Positions 13,450-25,305 of a stretch of 64,000 bases of DNA are shown piece after piece; within the stretch, counting starts at the first letter, position 1; each line of letters opens with the position of its first letter. The stretch lies in contig OX637293.1 in assembly GCA_951799445.1 (NCBI GenBank), positions 13,764,001 through 13,828,000 of the forward strand. Reading direction: 5' to 3'. Both the position numbers and the translations under genes were made by a program. The DNA comes from Pseudisothecium myosuroides (lineage: Eukaryota > Streptophyta > Bryopsida > Hypnales > Lembophyllaceae). Under the pieces are notes generated by a model, which saw only the letters and a program-made list of their open reading frames with translations, ran no database searches and was not told the DNA's origin.

Positions 13450-13615
13450 ATTAATCAAAAGACTTCAACGTCCTCTCCCAAATTACCACATGAACATTAA
13501 AATTCTAAGTACTAGGGTTGTAGATAATTGTCGCCTTGCAAGAGGCGTGATCTTCTGGTACGCAGACATACACCGCCCGACCATTCTGGCCTGCAACAAC
13601 AAATAAAAACATGAT

Positions 13616-14065
13616 ATGAGGCTCAGCGAGGGTAGCAAGAGTGGCCCGTACATGGTTGATATTGTCCCGACAATGCTGGGAGGCTTGAAGGGTGTGAATG
13701 CCACCCCTTTGTTTTGTTGGTCCGGTAAACACACCACGGGTCATCACATCGAAGATGGCCAGCCAACCGAGTGGGGGAAAAGTTTAGCTTCAGTTTTTTC
13801 TCAGTGGCCACGCTTTAGTGCAGCGAACACGGTCACAATAGATAGCAAGTTTAGTAGGGTGAGTTGCAACCCTGAAGCTAATGTCATCATCACCGCACCT
13901 TTCTATGTGAAGTGGGTTTGCTCATTGGCAGATGACAAGGAGTACTTGAAACGATACCTGTGGCCGGTGTGGGAGGCCTTCAAACACTGTCCTGACGTCA
14001 ATGCCTTCCAGTCCAACTACTCCAAAATTGTGAATGAATCAATGTCAGAAATGCTACATAGATGA
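13616..14065 (+). CDS. FCP1/HAD-like phosphatase domain fragment
   Basis: An open frame of 149 codons resembles the C-terminal half of FCP1-homology (NIF/HAD) phosphatases: PLFCWSGKHTTGHH, then a tryptophan, then FSAANTVTIDSKFSR followed by CNPEANVII and a closing helix with DVNAFQSNY. In active FCP1 proteins the equivalent position is usually a DD(S/T)PYK-like segment; here it is IDSKF, so an aspartate and the usual lysine context are missing. The N-terminal catalytic DxDxT motif is not visible upstream. The first ATG may not be the true start, since an upstream exon is likely. This may be a degraded or captured exon. The family call rests on memory of the motif pattern. Confidence 0.45.
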   Translation: MRLSEGSKSGPYMVDIVPTMLGGLKGVNATPLFCWSGKHTTGHHIEDGQPTEWGKSLASVFSQWPRFSAANTVTIDSKFSRVSCNPEANVIITAPFYVKWVCSLADDKEYLKRYLWPVWEAFKHCPDVNAFQSNYSKIVNESMSEMLHR

Positions 14066-14304
14066 CGCAATGGATATGCTTATGATTTTCTTGACACTGT
14101 GGAAGGTGAAGGGATTGGCAGACCACGGTTTTGCACACGTCATGGTGTCCCCTCACCTTCACCTTGTACTCTTTATCTGACAGCTTGCGCATGTGTATGC
14201 AGGGGAATGTCCAAAAGCAAGAGACGAGGACAAAGGCTGCCTCCGCAACAGACAAGAAAAGTTTTGGACCATCCACGAAGAAGGTGCGTCTGTAACGCAC
14301 TTTT

Positions 14305-14830
14305 GGGTAATTGCAAGAAACACTTGTCCTATTTCTTGTCCCCTTGCACCTCGACGGGTGGTTTTTGGCTCATAACTTTTGCGTTACTTATTCGTTTGGC
14401 ATGAAATTTGGAAGGAAGGTAGATGCTATAGTTGCCAACCTTCAGTATTTTTTTCAGATTTTTAAAAATTATTTTACTATTTTTAAGCTGCCCCCGATTG
14501 GGTGTCTACCTTGGCCATTTTGGAGGTTTTTTGTCCTATTTTCGACCCAAAAATGCGAATTCGAAGCCACAAATTGGAGGTGTTGGAGTTCTCGTATCAT
14601 TAAAGGGCTTCACGAAGAGTTTTCAAGAGAACGGTAAGGTATCGCTTGTGCACATAGGGCCAAAGTACCCTCCCTTTGTGCAGATGTCAGGACTAGGGGA
14701 TAAATTCCCTAAAGTGATTCTTTGGTGCATTGTGAGCGGAAGTTTATCCTCCAAAATGGCTTTTTTTTGGGTAATTTTTTGGAATTGTATGTGAATTACT
14801 AAAAATGAAAACGTGGACAGGCCTGTTTTT
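14305..14830 (+). mobile_element. Left part of a GGGTGATTG-type inverted-repeat element
   Basis: It starts GGGTAATTGCAAGAAACACT and its first 300 bases align with the complete element at 59492-60223, including the blocks near GGTTTTTGGCTCATAAC. No right terminus is found before the composite begins. A matching inverted terminus lies at 59165-59198. The end coordinate is approximate. Confidence 0.55.
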
Positions 14831-15090
14831 GGCTATTTTTGGCGATCTCTGGCTTCTGCACTCTCGCGAAGCGCTGCGTAGTCCTGCGTAGTTCTGCGTA
14901 GTCCTGAGTACCGCATCGAACTCCTGGGAACACATTAACTGCTTCGTGTGAACGTCCCGTTAAGGTAGTTGAGCTGCCCGGCTGCCATCGGAAACTCCGC
15001 GCCGCCGTTCTCTCTGGACTTCGCGTTGCGTCCAGACAGTTGTTCGTCGCACCTCATGCCGATCGCGCTCCTCGTCGAAGTCCGTTGCCC
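14831..15090. other. GC-rich leader, probable left margin of the composite
   Basis: Composition shifts to GC-rich here. A short motif, GCGTAGTCCTGCGTAG, is repeated at 14875-14910, and similar GTAGTCC/GTAC words recur at the other margin near 59100. They could be subterminal repeats of the older large element, upstream of its transposase start. Confidence 0.35.
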
Positions 15091-18000
15091 ATGCAACGTC
15101 GTGGTCAGCCGCCGTCGCGGCCTGGACCTGCCACGAGGCGAGCGACCGAGATGGCGGAGGCGGAAGAGCGCCGGCGGCGTTGGAGGGAGAAACAACAGCG
15201 CTTCAGGGCCAGGCTTAGGGAGAGGCGTGAGACAGGATTTGAGGACGGAACGCGCGCGGAGGAGGACGACAGCGGCCGTTCTGAGAGTACCTTACGGAGG
15301 AGGGCAGCGGAATTCTCGAGGGACCTTATTTGGCACTTGGAGAGGCTCGGGGACGAAGAGATCAGGGCGGCAGTTCTTGATATTGTCTTCAAAAACGAGA
15401 CTGTACGCATGCTCATGCCAGACTATTACCCTTCTCCGGAGGATGCGCGAGCGCAGCGAGACATTTTGCACAACATTCGTCTCGACTTACAGGCCATGAA
15501 GATTCCGCATTGCAGCGGAATGTTGGCACGGAAGCGGTCGATACTCGAAGCCGTCGTCTCGGACTTGGAGATCGATTCAAGTCGGTTCCCTCGGATTCTG
15601 GGCACTCGGAGGCAAAATGTCGTTTCTGCTGCGCGGAGGCTGTCTGACGCAGCAGCAACGGAGACATCGTCACGTTTCAAAGTGCCTGGTCGAAAGAAAC
15701 GTGACGGTGGCATTCCTGAGGAAGTGCGGGAACTGGTGATCGGGTGGTGGACGAACGAGACTAGGATCTCCCCGGATCGCAAACAAGTTAAAAAAAAAAG
15801 GCTTGGACGACGGCTGTACGACAGGCACGCAGCTCATCTTCTCCTTGAAAGTCAGGCATTACTTTCTGGCCCTACCTGTCCTGAATTTGTTTGTCATGAC
15901 GTTATTTCCTCCTGCGCTGATTTCCTCACTGATTACCATGATGTCACATTCCGTAGTTGTCCATAAATCAGGACGCAGGACATTCACAAACAAACCCATG
16001 CTTCGTTTTCGCGTTCGGGTTTCACATTTAGGACTCAAGTTTTGGCGCAGCAGGTCCACTGCACGCCGGAGGGTCAATGTATTGCCGATCTCTGTCGTTG
16101 CATGTAATGCAATTGTACTCCCAATCTGTCTACCTACTGCGTCTTGCGATTTAGGCCCCTATACGGAAGTTTCTGTCTTATTTCCACGGTGAGGCCCAGC
16201 ACCCTAAACCATTGACGGAGCAAGATGACTCCTGCCGACGCTGCATTGGACCACAATACCGTCCGCAATCCTGGATTGCACTTGGACACTGTCCTGGAAG
16301 CTGGGTCCAAGACCACCTTCGGCCACAACATAGTAGTGGTGTTGTGCTCTGTGACTGTGTGTGGCCCGTTCGTTGCGACGTCTTCCTCGGTGGGTTTGCT
16401 GTACCTCCATGCTGAGGAAAACATCCGTCGGGATGTGACTCCTACTAGTACTGACGCCGCGACCGCCACTGGTGCTTGACGGATTCAGCAGAATTTTGAC
16501 GCGCTTCTTCGGCGTTGCACTCAGCGACTTACTTTGGTATTAGGGTGGCAAAGGACTCACAGGAACAGTCCTGTGCAGCACTTTCTGATGCGCACGTCAT
16601 ACTCCTTGTACCCCGACGCCTGTATAGGACTGATCCGCGTCCCGGATGCTGTCCTCGTGGTCCTCGGCAGCACTCAGCGTACCGTCGTAGGAGTGCGCAC
16701 ATGTGACGGTTAGCGGCGGACGACGTCGACGAGTACTGAAACATGCAGCCATGGGGCGGGTGTAGCATTACGCATGATCCTCAGGTGGTGCGAACTTTCG
16801 GCCACAGCACTCCATGTCCGCTGCCACTGCGTTACCGCTAGTACTTGGAGTCCTTCAAGTGTGCAGTAGTACTCTGCGGGCGTCCTCCATACGACTTCTA
16901 GCACTCCGTATCTGCAGTGCGTGTCCTTCTAGCGACATCCAGGAGTGGTGACCGGCGGGTAGAGGACTCTTCCGCCTCGGTGTTCACCGTCCTACCGCTA
17001 TTACTGCAAGTCCTTCAAGGCCCGTAGTACCCTGCGGGCGTCCTGGATAGCGCTTCCAGTACTTCATTTTTGCAGTGCCGGTCCTTCCAGCGCCGTCCGC
17101 AAGTGCTGACAGCGACTGATGGTATTCCTGTGCAGGTGGACATGTACAAGCGTTTTGTAGAAGCTAATCCGCGCTGCCCTATTATGTTGCGGTCCTTCAT
17201 CAAGTTACGGCCTTTCTTCGTCATCAAGTGCAAGGAACGCAACGTTTGCTGCTGCAGGTACCACATTCAGGTGCTTTTCCTCCTCGAGGCTCTGAATGCT
17301 TTCCGGGACCCAAGAAACGGGGCGCACACTTTATTCCGTTGCATCTGCCATTGCGTAGTTTGTGGTTCCAACATGGAGGGCATCTGCCACGTCGGTGAAA
17401 GCCAATTCTCCGGTGTCACCTCGATGTGGATGTCCATCCTCTGCGACAAAGCGGAGCATTCCGAATTCCACAATCTCAGGTACGATTTCAGACCATTTCT
17501 GCGTTGCTAACACGGCGATCACAATGCTCTGTTGTAGAATTCGGAAACCCAGTCCCCACAATCTGATAGCTGCGGACCATCCGTGCCAGTGACCTGTCTT
17601 CCTCTTTATTGATGTGCACGTCGTGGCTTTGTACGTGTCGTCCTCCTGTGACTGTAGGAGTTGTCGTCTTGCTGCAGCGCCAGTCCCGCAGTTCCGGGTC
17701 AAGCGACCTTGTTGACACCTGACGTGAAGTTCTCTTTCTCTGCGCAGCTGTTTGACAGGAGCTTGCAACGCGTGTGGAGTGCACAAGTTCCCGCTCTGCC
17801 CGGAGGAAAGAATTGAAGGACCCGAAAGGACTATAAAGTGGAAGAAATTCCAGTACGAAACGGACCCCCTGTCGGCTGATGGGAACGCCCGTAAACGCAT
17901 CACCGAGGTCACCTTGACTACTTTGTTTTCAGCTTTCATGGACTTCTTTAAGCCCACGCTGGAGCGGTTTGTCTACCACAACTTCTGTGCACGGTGGCAG

Positions 18001-18375
18001 AGCGAGCAAGCTAAGCTAGCGAAGGAGTCTTTGCCTAGAACTGCCGTCCTGACCCACATCGATTTCGCAGAGAATTACACCTTCCAGGTGCAGAACGAAA
18101 TCCAGTCCATGTATTACCATTCCACGCAGATAACTATTATGGTGCAAGTTGTGTATCGCGTGCAGGAGGATGAAGATGCAAATGACGGCAATCCAGAACT
18201 CGTTCGAGAAACTCATTACTGGATATCCGATGACAGGGCCCACGACACACTTTTTGTGCAGCATTGCTTGCTCCGTCATTGGCAGTGGCTGCAGTCGCAC
18301 GGTTGCTGCCCAGACACCCACATCGTCTTCAGCGACGAATGCTCCGCACAATTCAAAGGTGCACGCTCCCTGGGT
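15091..18375 (+). pseudogene. DDE-type transposase, 5' two-thirds (copy A)
   Basis: Exons 15091-15855, 17136-17479 and 17748 to about 18365 join in phase and align throughout with the intact transposase at 20870-24160: basic N-terminus, the segment LLLESQ at the first exon end, KERNVCCCRYH, the Cys-rich GACNACGVHK region, and the first catalytic motif THIDFAENYTF. It breaks off in the second motif, SDECSAQFKGAR, where a related element begins. Intron 1 has a GC donor (CAG then GCATTA) and is 1.28 kb long. The N-terminal ATG at 15091 gives a length close to the intact copy. The 3' third, with the catalytic glutamate, is absent here but a complementary fragment lies at 44161-45358. It cannot be functional as it stands. 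Confidence 0.85.
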
Positions 18376-18382
18376 GATCGCA

Positions 18383-18595
18383 CGCTACGGTCGCCCCCCT
18401 GGCCCGATATACAAACATTTACGCACAGTACAAACTGTACGATATTTGGTACGCCTCGTATTCCGGCGGGTTTTCCGGTACTCTGACAAAGGACCCGTGA
18501 ACTCGGGCAACGGACCCGTGAACTCAAGCGCTTCAGGTAGTCGCCTGAATGCTTCGATGCTTTTTGAGTTTACAGTTTTTTTGTGAAGGTTTACA
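18383..18595 (+). repeat. Element 5' leader, copy 1
   Basis: About 210 bases from CGCCCCCCTGGCCCGATATA to the start codon match 20662-20869 with few changes. The segment starts where the copy A transposase is interrupted, so it marks the 5' end of the inserted element family. No inverted partner was found. Confidence 0.7.
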
Positions 18596-18906
18596 ATGGC
18601 GAATAGAAGACTTGGAGAGCGACGTGCCGGATTCAAGGGGAAGGGACCTCGTGGGAGGGCGGAGGATTACAATGAGGTGAGGGAGGATTTGAAAGACGGG
18701 GAAGCAGAGAGGCAACGTCGACGTCGTTAGTTGGTGAGGGAGAGAGAAGCAGCAGCTCGTTTGCTTTTCGTGCAGGACGAGGAATTGGAGGTAGGAAGGG
18801 AGATTTCTCCACAAGAGCAATTGTTTTGTTTGTCCAAAATTGTGGATTTCTTCATTTCAAAGATGCAAGGTTGTCCGGAGGCATCTTCTAGGCTGAAGAT
18901 TATAGG
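18596..18906 (+). pseudogene. Transposase N-terminal fragment (copy B')
   Basis: It starts MANRRLGERRAGFK like the intact copy, carries an in-frame TAG at 18728-18730, and aligns up to SSRLKI, after which the sequence switches to the non-coding DNA that precedes a B3 gene. It looks like an internal deletion derivative that keeps the 5' end and the 3' B3 region of the element and has lost the catalytic body. Confidence 0.85.
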
Positions 18907-19636
18907 TCTCATTTGTTTTGTGTATTTTGATTGTTGTCATTTGAATACGTTTTTCAAAGCGAAAGAAAATTTTAGAGTCTAATTCTTGGTTTCAAAGAAG
19001 TCAGTGTCCTACCTGCAAGTGTGAGATTTTAGGCATTTCAAGAAAGCTGTATATGTTAAACCAAATCACTTAACTAGAAAAAAAATGCAGGATCAATAGA
19101 CAATGACATTACAATGGAGCAAACAGTTGAAAAAAAAAAAGCAGCGTTCACCCACTGCTTCTTAATTTGTACAAAACGTACTTGAAAGTACGTGTTTGTA
19201 CTTGTAGTTGTACACACTATCCACCTTCTTTGTACAATGAGTGTTAACAGAGAAGTACTCACTTGCCTTTTTGAATCCTCATGTGCATTTGTTTAGTTTT
19301 TAAACATGACTACTAAACTTAAAACTCACATCGGCACACTTGAAATGCATTATAGTCATCGGCACACTCGAAACCCATAATAGTTATTTGAAGTTTTACA
19401 AAGTTGTACTACGTTCTCCCATGAATGACAATGATTAAAAATTATTGGACCTACTCTACATAGTAGGCATCATCCTCATGAAATTAAAATGACTAGTATT
19501 ATAAACATCAAATTATCTTTGCAAATTCATCGTTTGTAGAGGCTCTCGGCCTGTAGTGGAGCCGCTCTAGGCTGTTTTTACGTCGTCATTGTTCGGTGCC
19601 CACTTCTACTTCTTCACTGTTTCGCTTGAGTCTGCC
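18907..19636. other. AT-rich spacer before the B3 gene
   Basis: Non-coding; it aligns with 24630-25300 (shared block TTGGTTTCAAAGAAGTCAGT at about 18990 and 24718), the spacer before the second B3 copy. It contains many TGTAC words. Confidence 0.6.
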
Positions 19637-20236
19637 ATGGATGCGCAGCCGGATGGAGTCGTGGCGCCTGCCCACGCGTTTGAGAGAACAGCGCCGTGTG
19701 CAGGGGATGCTTTTCATAAGACCTTGAAGAAGGCGTCCCTCCGAATCATGGTAACTGCATCTGCAATTTCATTACTGTTTCGAAGATTGTGTCTCTCAAT
19801 GTAACAGGAATTGCTGGGTTTTAGGTGGGGTTTTTTTGGTTTCAAAGGGGCACATCTCTTATTCTTTTTAATTTGGTCACAGAGGGTGCCCGCATGGTTC
19901 TTCCGGAAGTTTCGAGATGATTTTGAAGGAGAGGCTTACGAAGGAACTGTTAGACTTCGGTACATAGGGAAACTTTACTCTTTGTTTGTCAATGTGAAAA
20001 TATCGTACACCAAGAAGCGACGGATACAAGTCATGCTTACTCAAGGATGGAGATATTACTGTTGTTTCCATCGCATAGTTGTTGGCGACCGGGTCACATT
20101 TAGGCGCTTGGGTGCGGCCGAATTTGAAGTTACTGTTCACAGAAGTTCCATTGGCAGACAAGTTGGATTTCCGGTGGGTGGTGATACAGCCATTGAATCT
20201 GGGGAACCATCGTCTCCCTCTTTGAACCTAGCATAG
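19637..20236 (+). CDS. Small B3-domain DNA-binding protein
   Basis: Exons 19637-19750 and 19883-20236 join in phase to 155 aa. Residues from about 30 to 135 fit the plant B3 fold pattern: a KTLKKASL lead, VPAWFFRKFRDDF, a GTVRLR strand, a QGWRYYCCFHRIVVGDRVTFRR segment (the usual GW...F....L..GD...F), and FEVTVHRS. B3 domains are plant sequence-specific DNA-binding modules, so a nuclear role is expected. It lacks the extra domains of ARF, ABI3/VP1 or RAV proteins and is just the B3 domain with short tails. It lies downstream of a transposase fragment, as the second copy lies downstream of the intact transposase, so it belongs to the element. A perfect GTAAGT donor at 20357, beyond the stop, suggests a further transcript exon. 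Confidence 0.75.
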
Positions 20237-20356
20237 AAGCCACAAAGCATATGTTCACCAATACATAAATGGGGACAATAGATAGTACTTTGGGGGCAAC
20301 TACTGCACAAAATTTTGCTATGCACAGTCTGGAAACTATGCAAAACTATACTTTTT

Positions 20357-20590
20357 GTAAGTACTAGGAGATACTTTTTAGAAAATTTACTACATTTTGT
20401 ACAATTTCTTACTCTCTGTACATAACTTTACTTGTTTATTTATGTCCATTTACTGTGTCTACCATTGCAGCTCTTGAGCTGGTTGCTTATGCGCATTCGA
20501 AGGATTTCCAAAGTAATTTGCATTCGGTTATCATGGAATCATCTACTGTTTTTGATGCTTTATCTCCATTCAATCAGATGGGTTGTTCAA
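20357..20590 (+). other. Intron and exon-like 3' module, copy 1
   Basis: A GTAAGTAC donor at 20357, a 114-base intron-like spacer and an acceptor at 20469-20470 are followed by about 110 bases that stay open and align codon for codon with 24290-24410 (shared AHSKDFQS/VHSKDVQS and ESSTVFDA). It may be a 3' UTR exon or a coding exon reached by alternative splicing. Confidence 0.45.
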
Positions 20591-20661
20591 ATGAGAAAGA
20601 AAACTTTTAAGTCTTTGTTCATCAATGAAATTCAAGTTTGCAACCTGTATATAGTTTTGAA

Positions 20662-20869
20662 ACGCTCGCCCCCTTGGCCCGATATACAAACATTTACGCA
20701 CAGTACAAACTCTATAACATTTGGTACGCTCCGTATTCCGGCGGGTTTTTCGGTACTCTGACAAAGGACCCGTGAACTCGGGCAACGGATCCTTGAACTC
20801 GAGCGCTTCAGGTAGTCGCCTGAATGCTTCAATGCTTTTTGAATTACAGTTTTCTTCTGAAGGTTTACA
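20662..20869 (+). repeat. Element 5' leader, copy 2
   Basis: This is the direct repeat of 18383-18595, lying immediately upstream of the intact transposase start codon. It presumably contains its promoter and 5' leader. The two leaders are 2.28 kb apart. Confidence 0.7.
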
Positions 20870-23800
20870 ATGGCGAATAGAAGACTTGGAGAGCGACGTG
20901 CCGGATTCAAGAGGAAGGGACCTCGTGGAAGGTCGGAGGATCACAATGCAGTGAGGGAGGGTCTAAGAGACGGGGAAGCAGAGAGGCAACGTAAACGTAG
21001 ACAGTTGTTGAGGGAGAGAGAAGAAGCATCGAGGTTACTTGCTATGCAGGATGAATTGGAGGTTGGAAGGGAGATGTCTTCACGACAGCTTGCGGAGGTT
21101 TCGTCCAAAATTGTGGATTTTTTCACAATGAAGATGCAAGGTTGTCCGGAGGCATCTTCTAGGCTAAAAATTATGGAGCGTTTTTTGGAGGACGAACGTA
21201 TTTCTCCATTTCTTCCTGAGTATTATCCTCGTGGGCAGGATGCCAAGGCTCAATTCGAATTCTTAAAAAATTATCAGTTGGAGTTGGACGCTGTGAAGGG
21301 TGTTCAATCGGCAGATATGCTCGCTAGGAAGGCTGTTCTCCTAGATACGGCTATATCTACTCGGGTTACAAACACCAAAGCTTTGTCACGGGTTTTGAAT
21401 GTTCACCCATCCAATTTGAGGGTGGCAATAACCTGTCGAAGTAGTGTACGATTGCAAGCTTCACCTTTTGCACTCGTAAGACGTAGAAAGAGGCCAGGAC
21501 TGCCTGGCAAGATTAAGGACCTCGTTACGAAGTGGTGGACAGAAGAGACCCGTGTAAGTCCCAACAGGAAGGAAATTGTACAGAAATGGATTAGTCCAAA
21601 TACGTACGACAAGCATTGCACTCACTATTTGCTCGAAAGTCAGGTACGAATCGATTTCATTGCAGTGTCGCAGCACCCTGTACAAATGTTGCATTGTCAA
21701 ATATACAATCCTATACATCGTTTCCATCCGACATGTACGCTATGCACCTTGTTGTATCTCCCTCAGTTCTCTGATGGTCTGAATGTGTACCCTGCAATAC
21801 GTTGATTACAATATTACAAGGTACACGCTGTATTAAAAACTATACATTATGTACAAAGAGGTACCGTGGGTCTCATGGTCGAGTATTCAGAAAGTCTTTG
21901 TAGTCGGGTGGTCTGCTTTGTTGGAGGCTTTTACTTGACGTATTATTCTGGGCATTACGGTCCAAGGTATGTTTTGTACGGGCTTTGTACTTTTGATTAC
22001 CTCTTTTGTATTACCTCTTTTGATTTCTCAAGAAAATTTGCATTCTTGTAGGCCGCATTCCACCAGCAATTTAAGGTGGCACACCCAGACGTGGCAATCA
22101 AACAGAGAGCCTTTGAGAAACTGAAGCCTTACTTTGTTAGAGCGTGCAATGAGAGGAACGTTTGCTGTTGTAGATACCACGTGGAGATCGACATGCTCAG
22201 GGAGGGGTTCAATCGGATTCGGGATGGCACAAAGGGAATCCACTTCTTAGAGAATTGCCAGTGCGTGTGTGATGTGTGCCTCTTTCGACTGGAAGAAGAA
22301 GCAAAGTGTAAAGCGCATCTGAAGACATATGCAGGTACAACAGCGCTGTGGCAACAGATCGTTTGCCCTAAGCCTGAGAACGAAGAGTGGCATGCTCTGC
22401 AATGTGTCATGGGTACGTGCGGAGACTGTGGTATTTCAAAGCTTCCGATTTGCCCTCTTGAGTTATCATCGTCTTCAAATGTCACCTGGAAGTGTTTTGA
22501 GAATGAAATCATTGGGGTGACACGGGATGGGAAGCCCCGGAAGAGGATTGTCGAGGTATACAAAGAGACCTCTCCACAAGTGTTCTTTGAATACTTCAAG
22601 TCTAAACTGCCCCAGTTTGTGAAGCACAACTTCATTGCGAGGTGGCAGGACGACCACTGCAAGCGTTCTATGCAGAGTTTGGGCAAAGATGTGATTTTGT
22701 CACATATTGATTTTGCTGAGAACTACACTTTTGAGATTCAAAATCAGATCCAGAGCATGTATTGGTGCTCCACACAGATCAGTATCCTTGTCCACATCAC
22801 GTATTGCTTTAAACCAGACGGAGTTATGGTGAAGGAATCCCATTTCTACATAACTGATGATGAAAAGCACGATTCCCTTTTTGTACAGCATTGCTTGATG
22901 CAACACTGGCAATGGCTAGAGTCTCAAGGTATGCTTCACATTGCCCTAAGTTTTGTATTTACCATATCTCTTTCTCATTCGCGCTCTATGCCTATTTCTT
23001 ATATAAGAGTTAATTGTGGGTGGCATGGAACTCTCCGACTATGATGCGTGTGTACCGTAAAATGTACTTTATGTACCGATTTTGTACAGCACTTGTAAAT
23101 GTTACGGAGTGTATTGACTTTTGTACGTGCGTCGACAGGGATTCGACCGAAGCACCACGTCGTGTGGTCCGACGGCTGTGCGGGGCAGTTCAAGGGTGCT
23201 CGACCATTTTATTTTGTGGCCAGATATCCCGGCCTGACAAATGGTTGCACTATGAACTGGAATTTTTTCGGAACAGGTCACGGGAAGGGAGAGTGGGATG
23301 GAGCTGGTGCTGTTGTCAAGCGTGCTCTAAGGCAGTCCCAGTTACACAACACGTGGAGGAGGATGCAAAACGCCCACGATGCAGTGGCGTTTTTGAATGA
23401 GACCATGGGAGGGACTGTGGATACAAACTTTGAGAAGACCGGCATCAAAGAGGTTCAGAGATACTTCTGGGAAATACCGAAGGACATCACAAGGGAGCGC
23501 AGTTACCATTGCGAGACTGTTCCAGGCTCCCAGGCCTTGCATTCAATTTACTCTTTTGCTGTTGCGGACCCAACGCAACTTTTTGTGCGCAAATTATCGT
23601 GCTTCTGTGTTTATTGCCTTGACGGCAATTTCGTCAACTGCGTTAACAAGTCCCATGTTGAGAACTGGGATTTGGTAAAGTTGAAGCCATACGATCTCCA
23701 ACTAGTTGCTGACCACATGACGGACCACGACGTTGCAGATGACGAGGATTGGGAGGAGGTCGTGGAAGGCAAGGGATTTGGCGATCTCATCCGGCCAGGT

Positions 23801-24160
23801 GACAACTTCGTTGTCCCTGCTGTAGAAGGCAACAACGAGGGAGTGGAGTTCTATATTTTACAGTGCACCAGGGGGAAGTATGAGGTTGATCGCGGGTTCA
23901 AATGTGCTTGGGGTCCGGAGTTTGAAGCTGGCGACTTCATCATACGGGGAACTTACTATCAAAAGTGGAATAATGGGTACGTTCATCTAGGCAACTCCCA
24001 ACCAGCCCATATTGATGCACACCTTGTGGTGTATGGAAAATTTGCTATGATTCCAAAGCCAGGTAGGCGGAAAGGTGGGGAGGTTACTTATGACATAAGT
24101 GACGACAACCTTGCTACTATTAGGGTTGGCTTACATCGGTTTAGGGAGGAAAAAGACTAG
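20870..24160 (+). CDS. DDE/RNase-H-like transposase, intact (copy B)
   Basis: Exons 20870-21643, 22052-22928 and 23139-24160 join in phase to 890 aa without a stop. Order: an Arg-rich N-terminus (1-60); a helical region with WWTEETRVSPN near 221; a Cys cluster (CCC at about 293-295, CQCVCDVC near 328, CGDCG near 380) likely to bind zinc; then the catalytic-type motifs SHIDFAENY (D478), WSDGCAGQFKGA (D562) and GHGKGEWDG (E602), a D-x83-D-x39-E spacing. A C-terminal segment (about 765-857: DLIRPGDNF, CAWGPEF, GDFIIRGTYYQKW) looks beta-rich, perhaps a BAH- or Tudor-like chromatin module. The motif set matches an uncharacterised eukaryotic family known to me mainly from invertebrates and oomycetes; the transposase role is inferred from the acidic triad and from multiple copies here. 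Two other copies in the window are broken. The stop is 13 bases before a GTAAGTAC donor. Confidence 0.85.
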
Positions 24161-24173
24161 TGACTTTACTTTT

Positions 24174-24420
24174 GTAAGTACAACCCGGGATATTTTGTAT
24201 ATAATTCCATACATTTTGTATAATTTTATACACTTTGTACAATTTTGTACTGTGTTATTCTTGTCTGTCAGCTGTGTCTACCGTTGCAGCTGAGATTTTT
24301 ATTCATGTGCATTCAAAGGATGTTCAAAGTATTTTTTACTCGGTTATTACGGAATCATCTGCCGTCTTTGATGCGTTCTCGTCATTCTATCTGACTTCTC
24401 TTGAATCTACTCTGAAGACA
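24174..24420 (+). other. Intron and exon-like 3' module, copy 2
   Basis: The donor GTAAGTAC at 24174 starts just after the transposase stop. The acceptor is at 24288-24289, and the following exon-like stretch (VHSKDVQSIFYSVITESSA) aligns with copy 1. The same module therefore follows both the transposase and the B3 gene. Confidence 0.45.
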
Positions 24421-25305
24421 AGGTCCATGATCCTGCATTGTCAATTACGATGCGGTTTTAGCTCAAGGTATCATATTCACGTTAAGCTTATGTCTCTACT
24501 CATGCCTCATATGCACACCAACATGGTTTCAGAGTGCCGGAGGGAGAACTAACAGTTGACCGCTGGTGGTCTTGAACTTGTTGGACGAAACCGACAGGTT
24601 AATACTATTGCTGTGTGAGCACAAGTTATAGGTCTTTTTTTATTTTATCTATATAGCGATTCTTTTCATTTTAATAGGTTGTTCAAAAGAAAAAGGAAAC
24701 TTTTTAAGTCCAGTTCTTGGTTTCAAAGAAGTCAGTGTACCTCATATTCGTTAACAGTATACTTGTGATTGGATAATCCGAAAAGTTTTAGTAAAGGAAG
24801 AGTAATAGGGATAATTGAAAATGAATTTCTCAGTAGTATACTTCTCTTAGCTTATATACTTTTATAGCAATAGCGTTCAGTCGGTGTTTTTGTACAATCT
24901 GTACTCTTATACACCTATTTGTACACTACCATCCAGCTTCTTTGTACAGTAAGTACTTACTTGTCATTTTGAACTATCATGTGCATTTATTTATCATGCA
25001 CATTTATTTTGTAAGCATTACCTTGAGACTCAAAACTTACATCGGCACACTTAATATGCATCATAGTCATTTGGACTTGTGTGATTACTTACCTTGGCAC
25101 TCTCCAAATGCATGATAGTCGTTAACTGTACATCATTCTCCCATGAACTACAATGATAATAAATTATTGGACCTAAGTCCATGTAGTAGGCATCATCAAC
25201 AAGGAATTGAACACCACTAATACAGCTATAAACTGCCATTTTCAAATTGTAAACACATCTTGTGTACAAACTCCCTATTGTGAATCGAAGCAAAGGCGCC
25301 CGGGG
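24421..25305. other. Spacer before the second B3 copy
   Basis: AT-rich, rich in TGTAC words, with no gene. From about 24630 onwards it is homologous to 18907-19636. Confidence 0.55.

Noticed and set aside
13616..14065. The frame as the piggyBac-type transposase of the nearby TTAA elements
   Set aside because: It lacks the transposase aspartate motifs and resembles the FCP1/HAD pattern better; it also lies outside the element ends.
17331..17957. A long antisense frame within transposase A
   Set aside because: It crosses an intron and two exons that align with copy B on the + strand; it is a shadow of GC-rich coding DNA.
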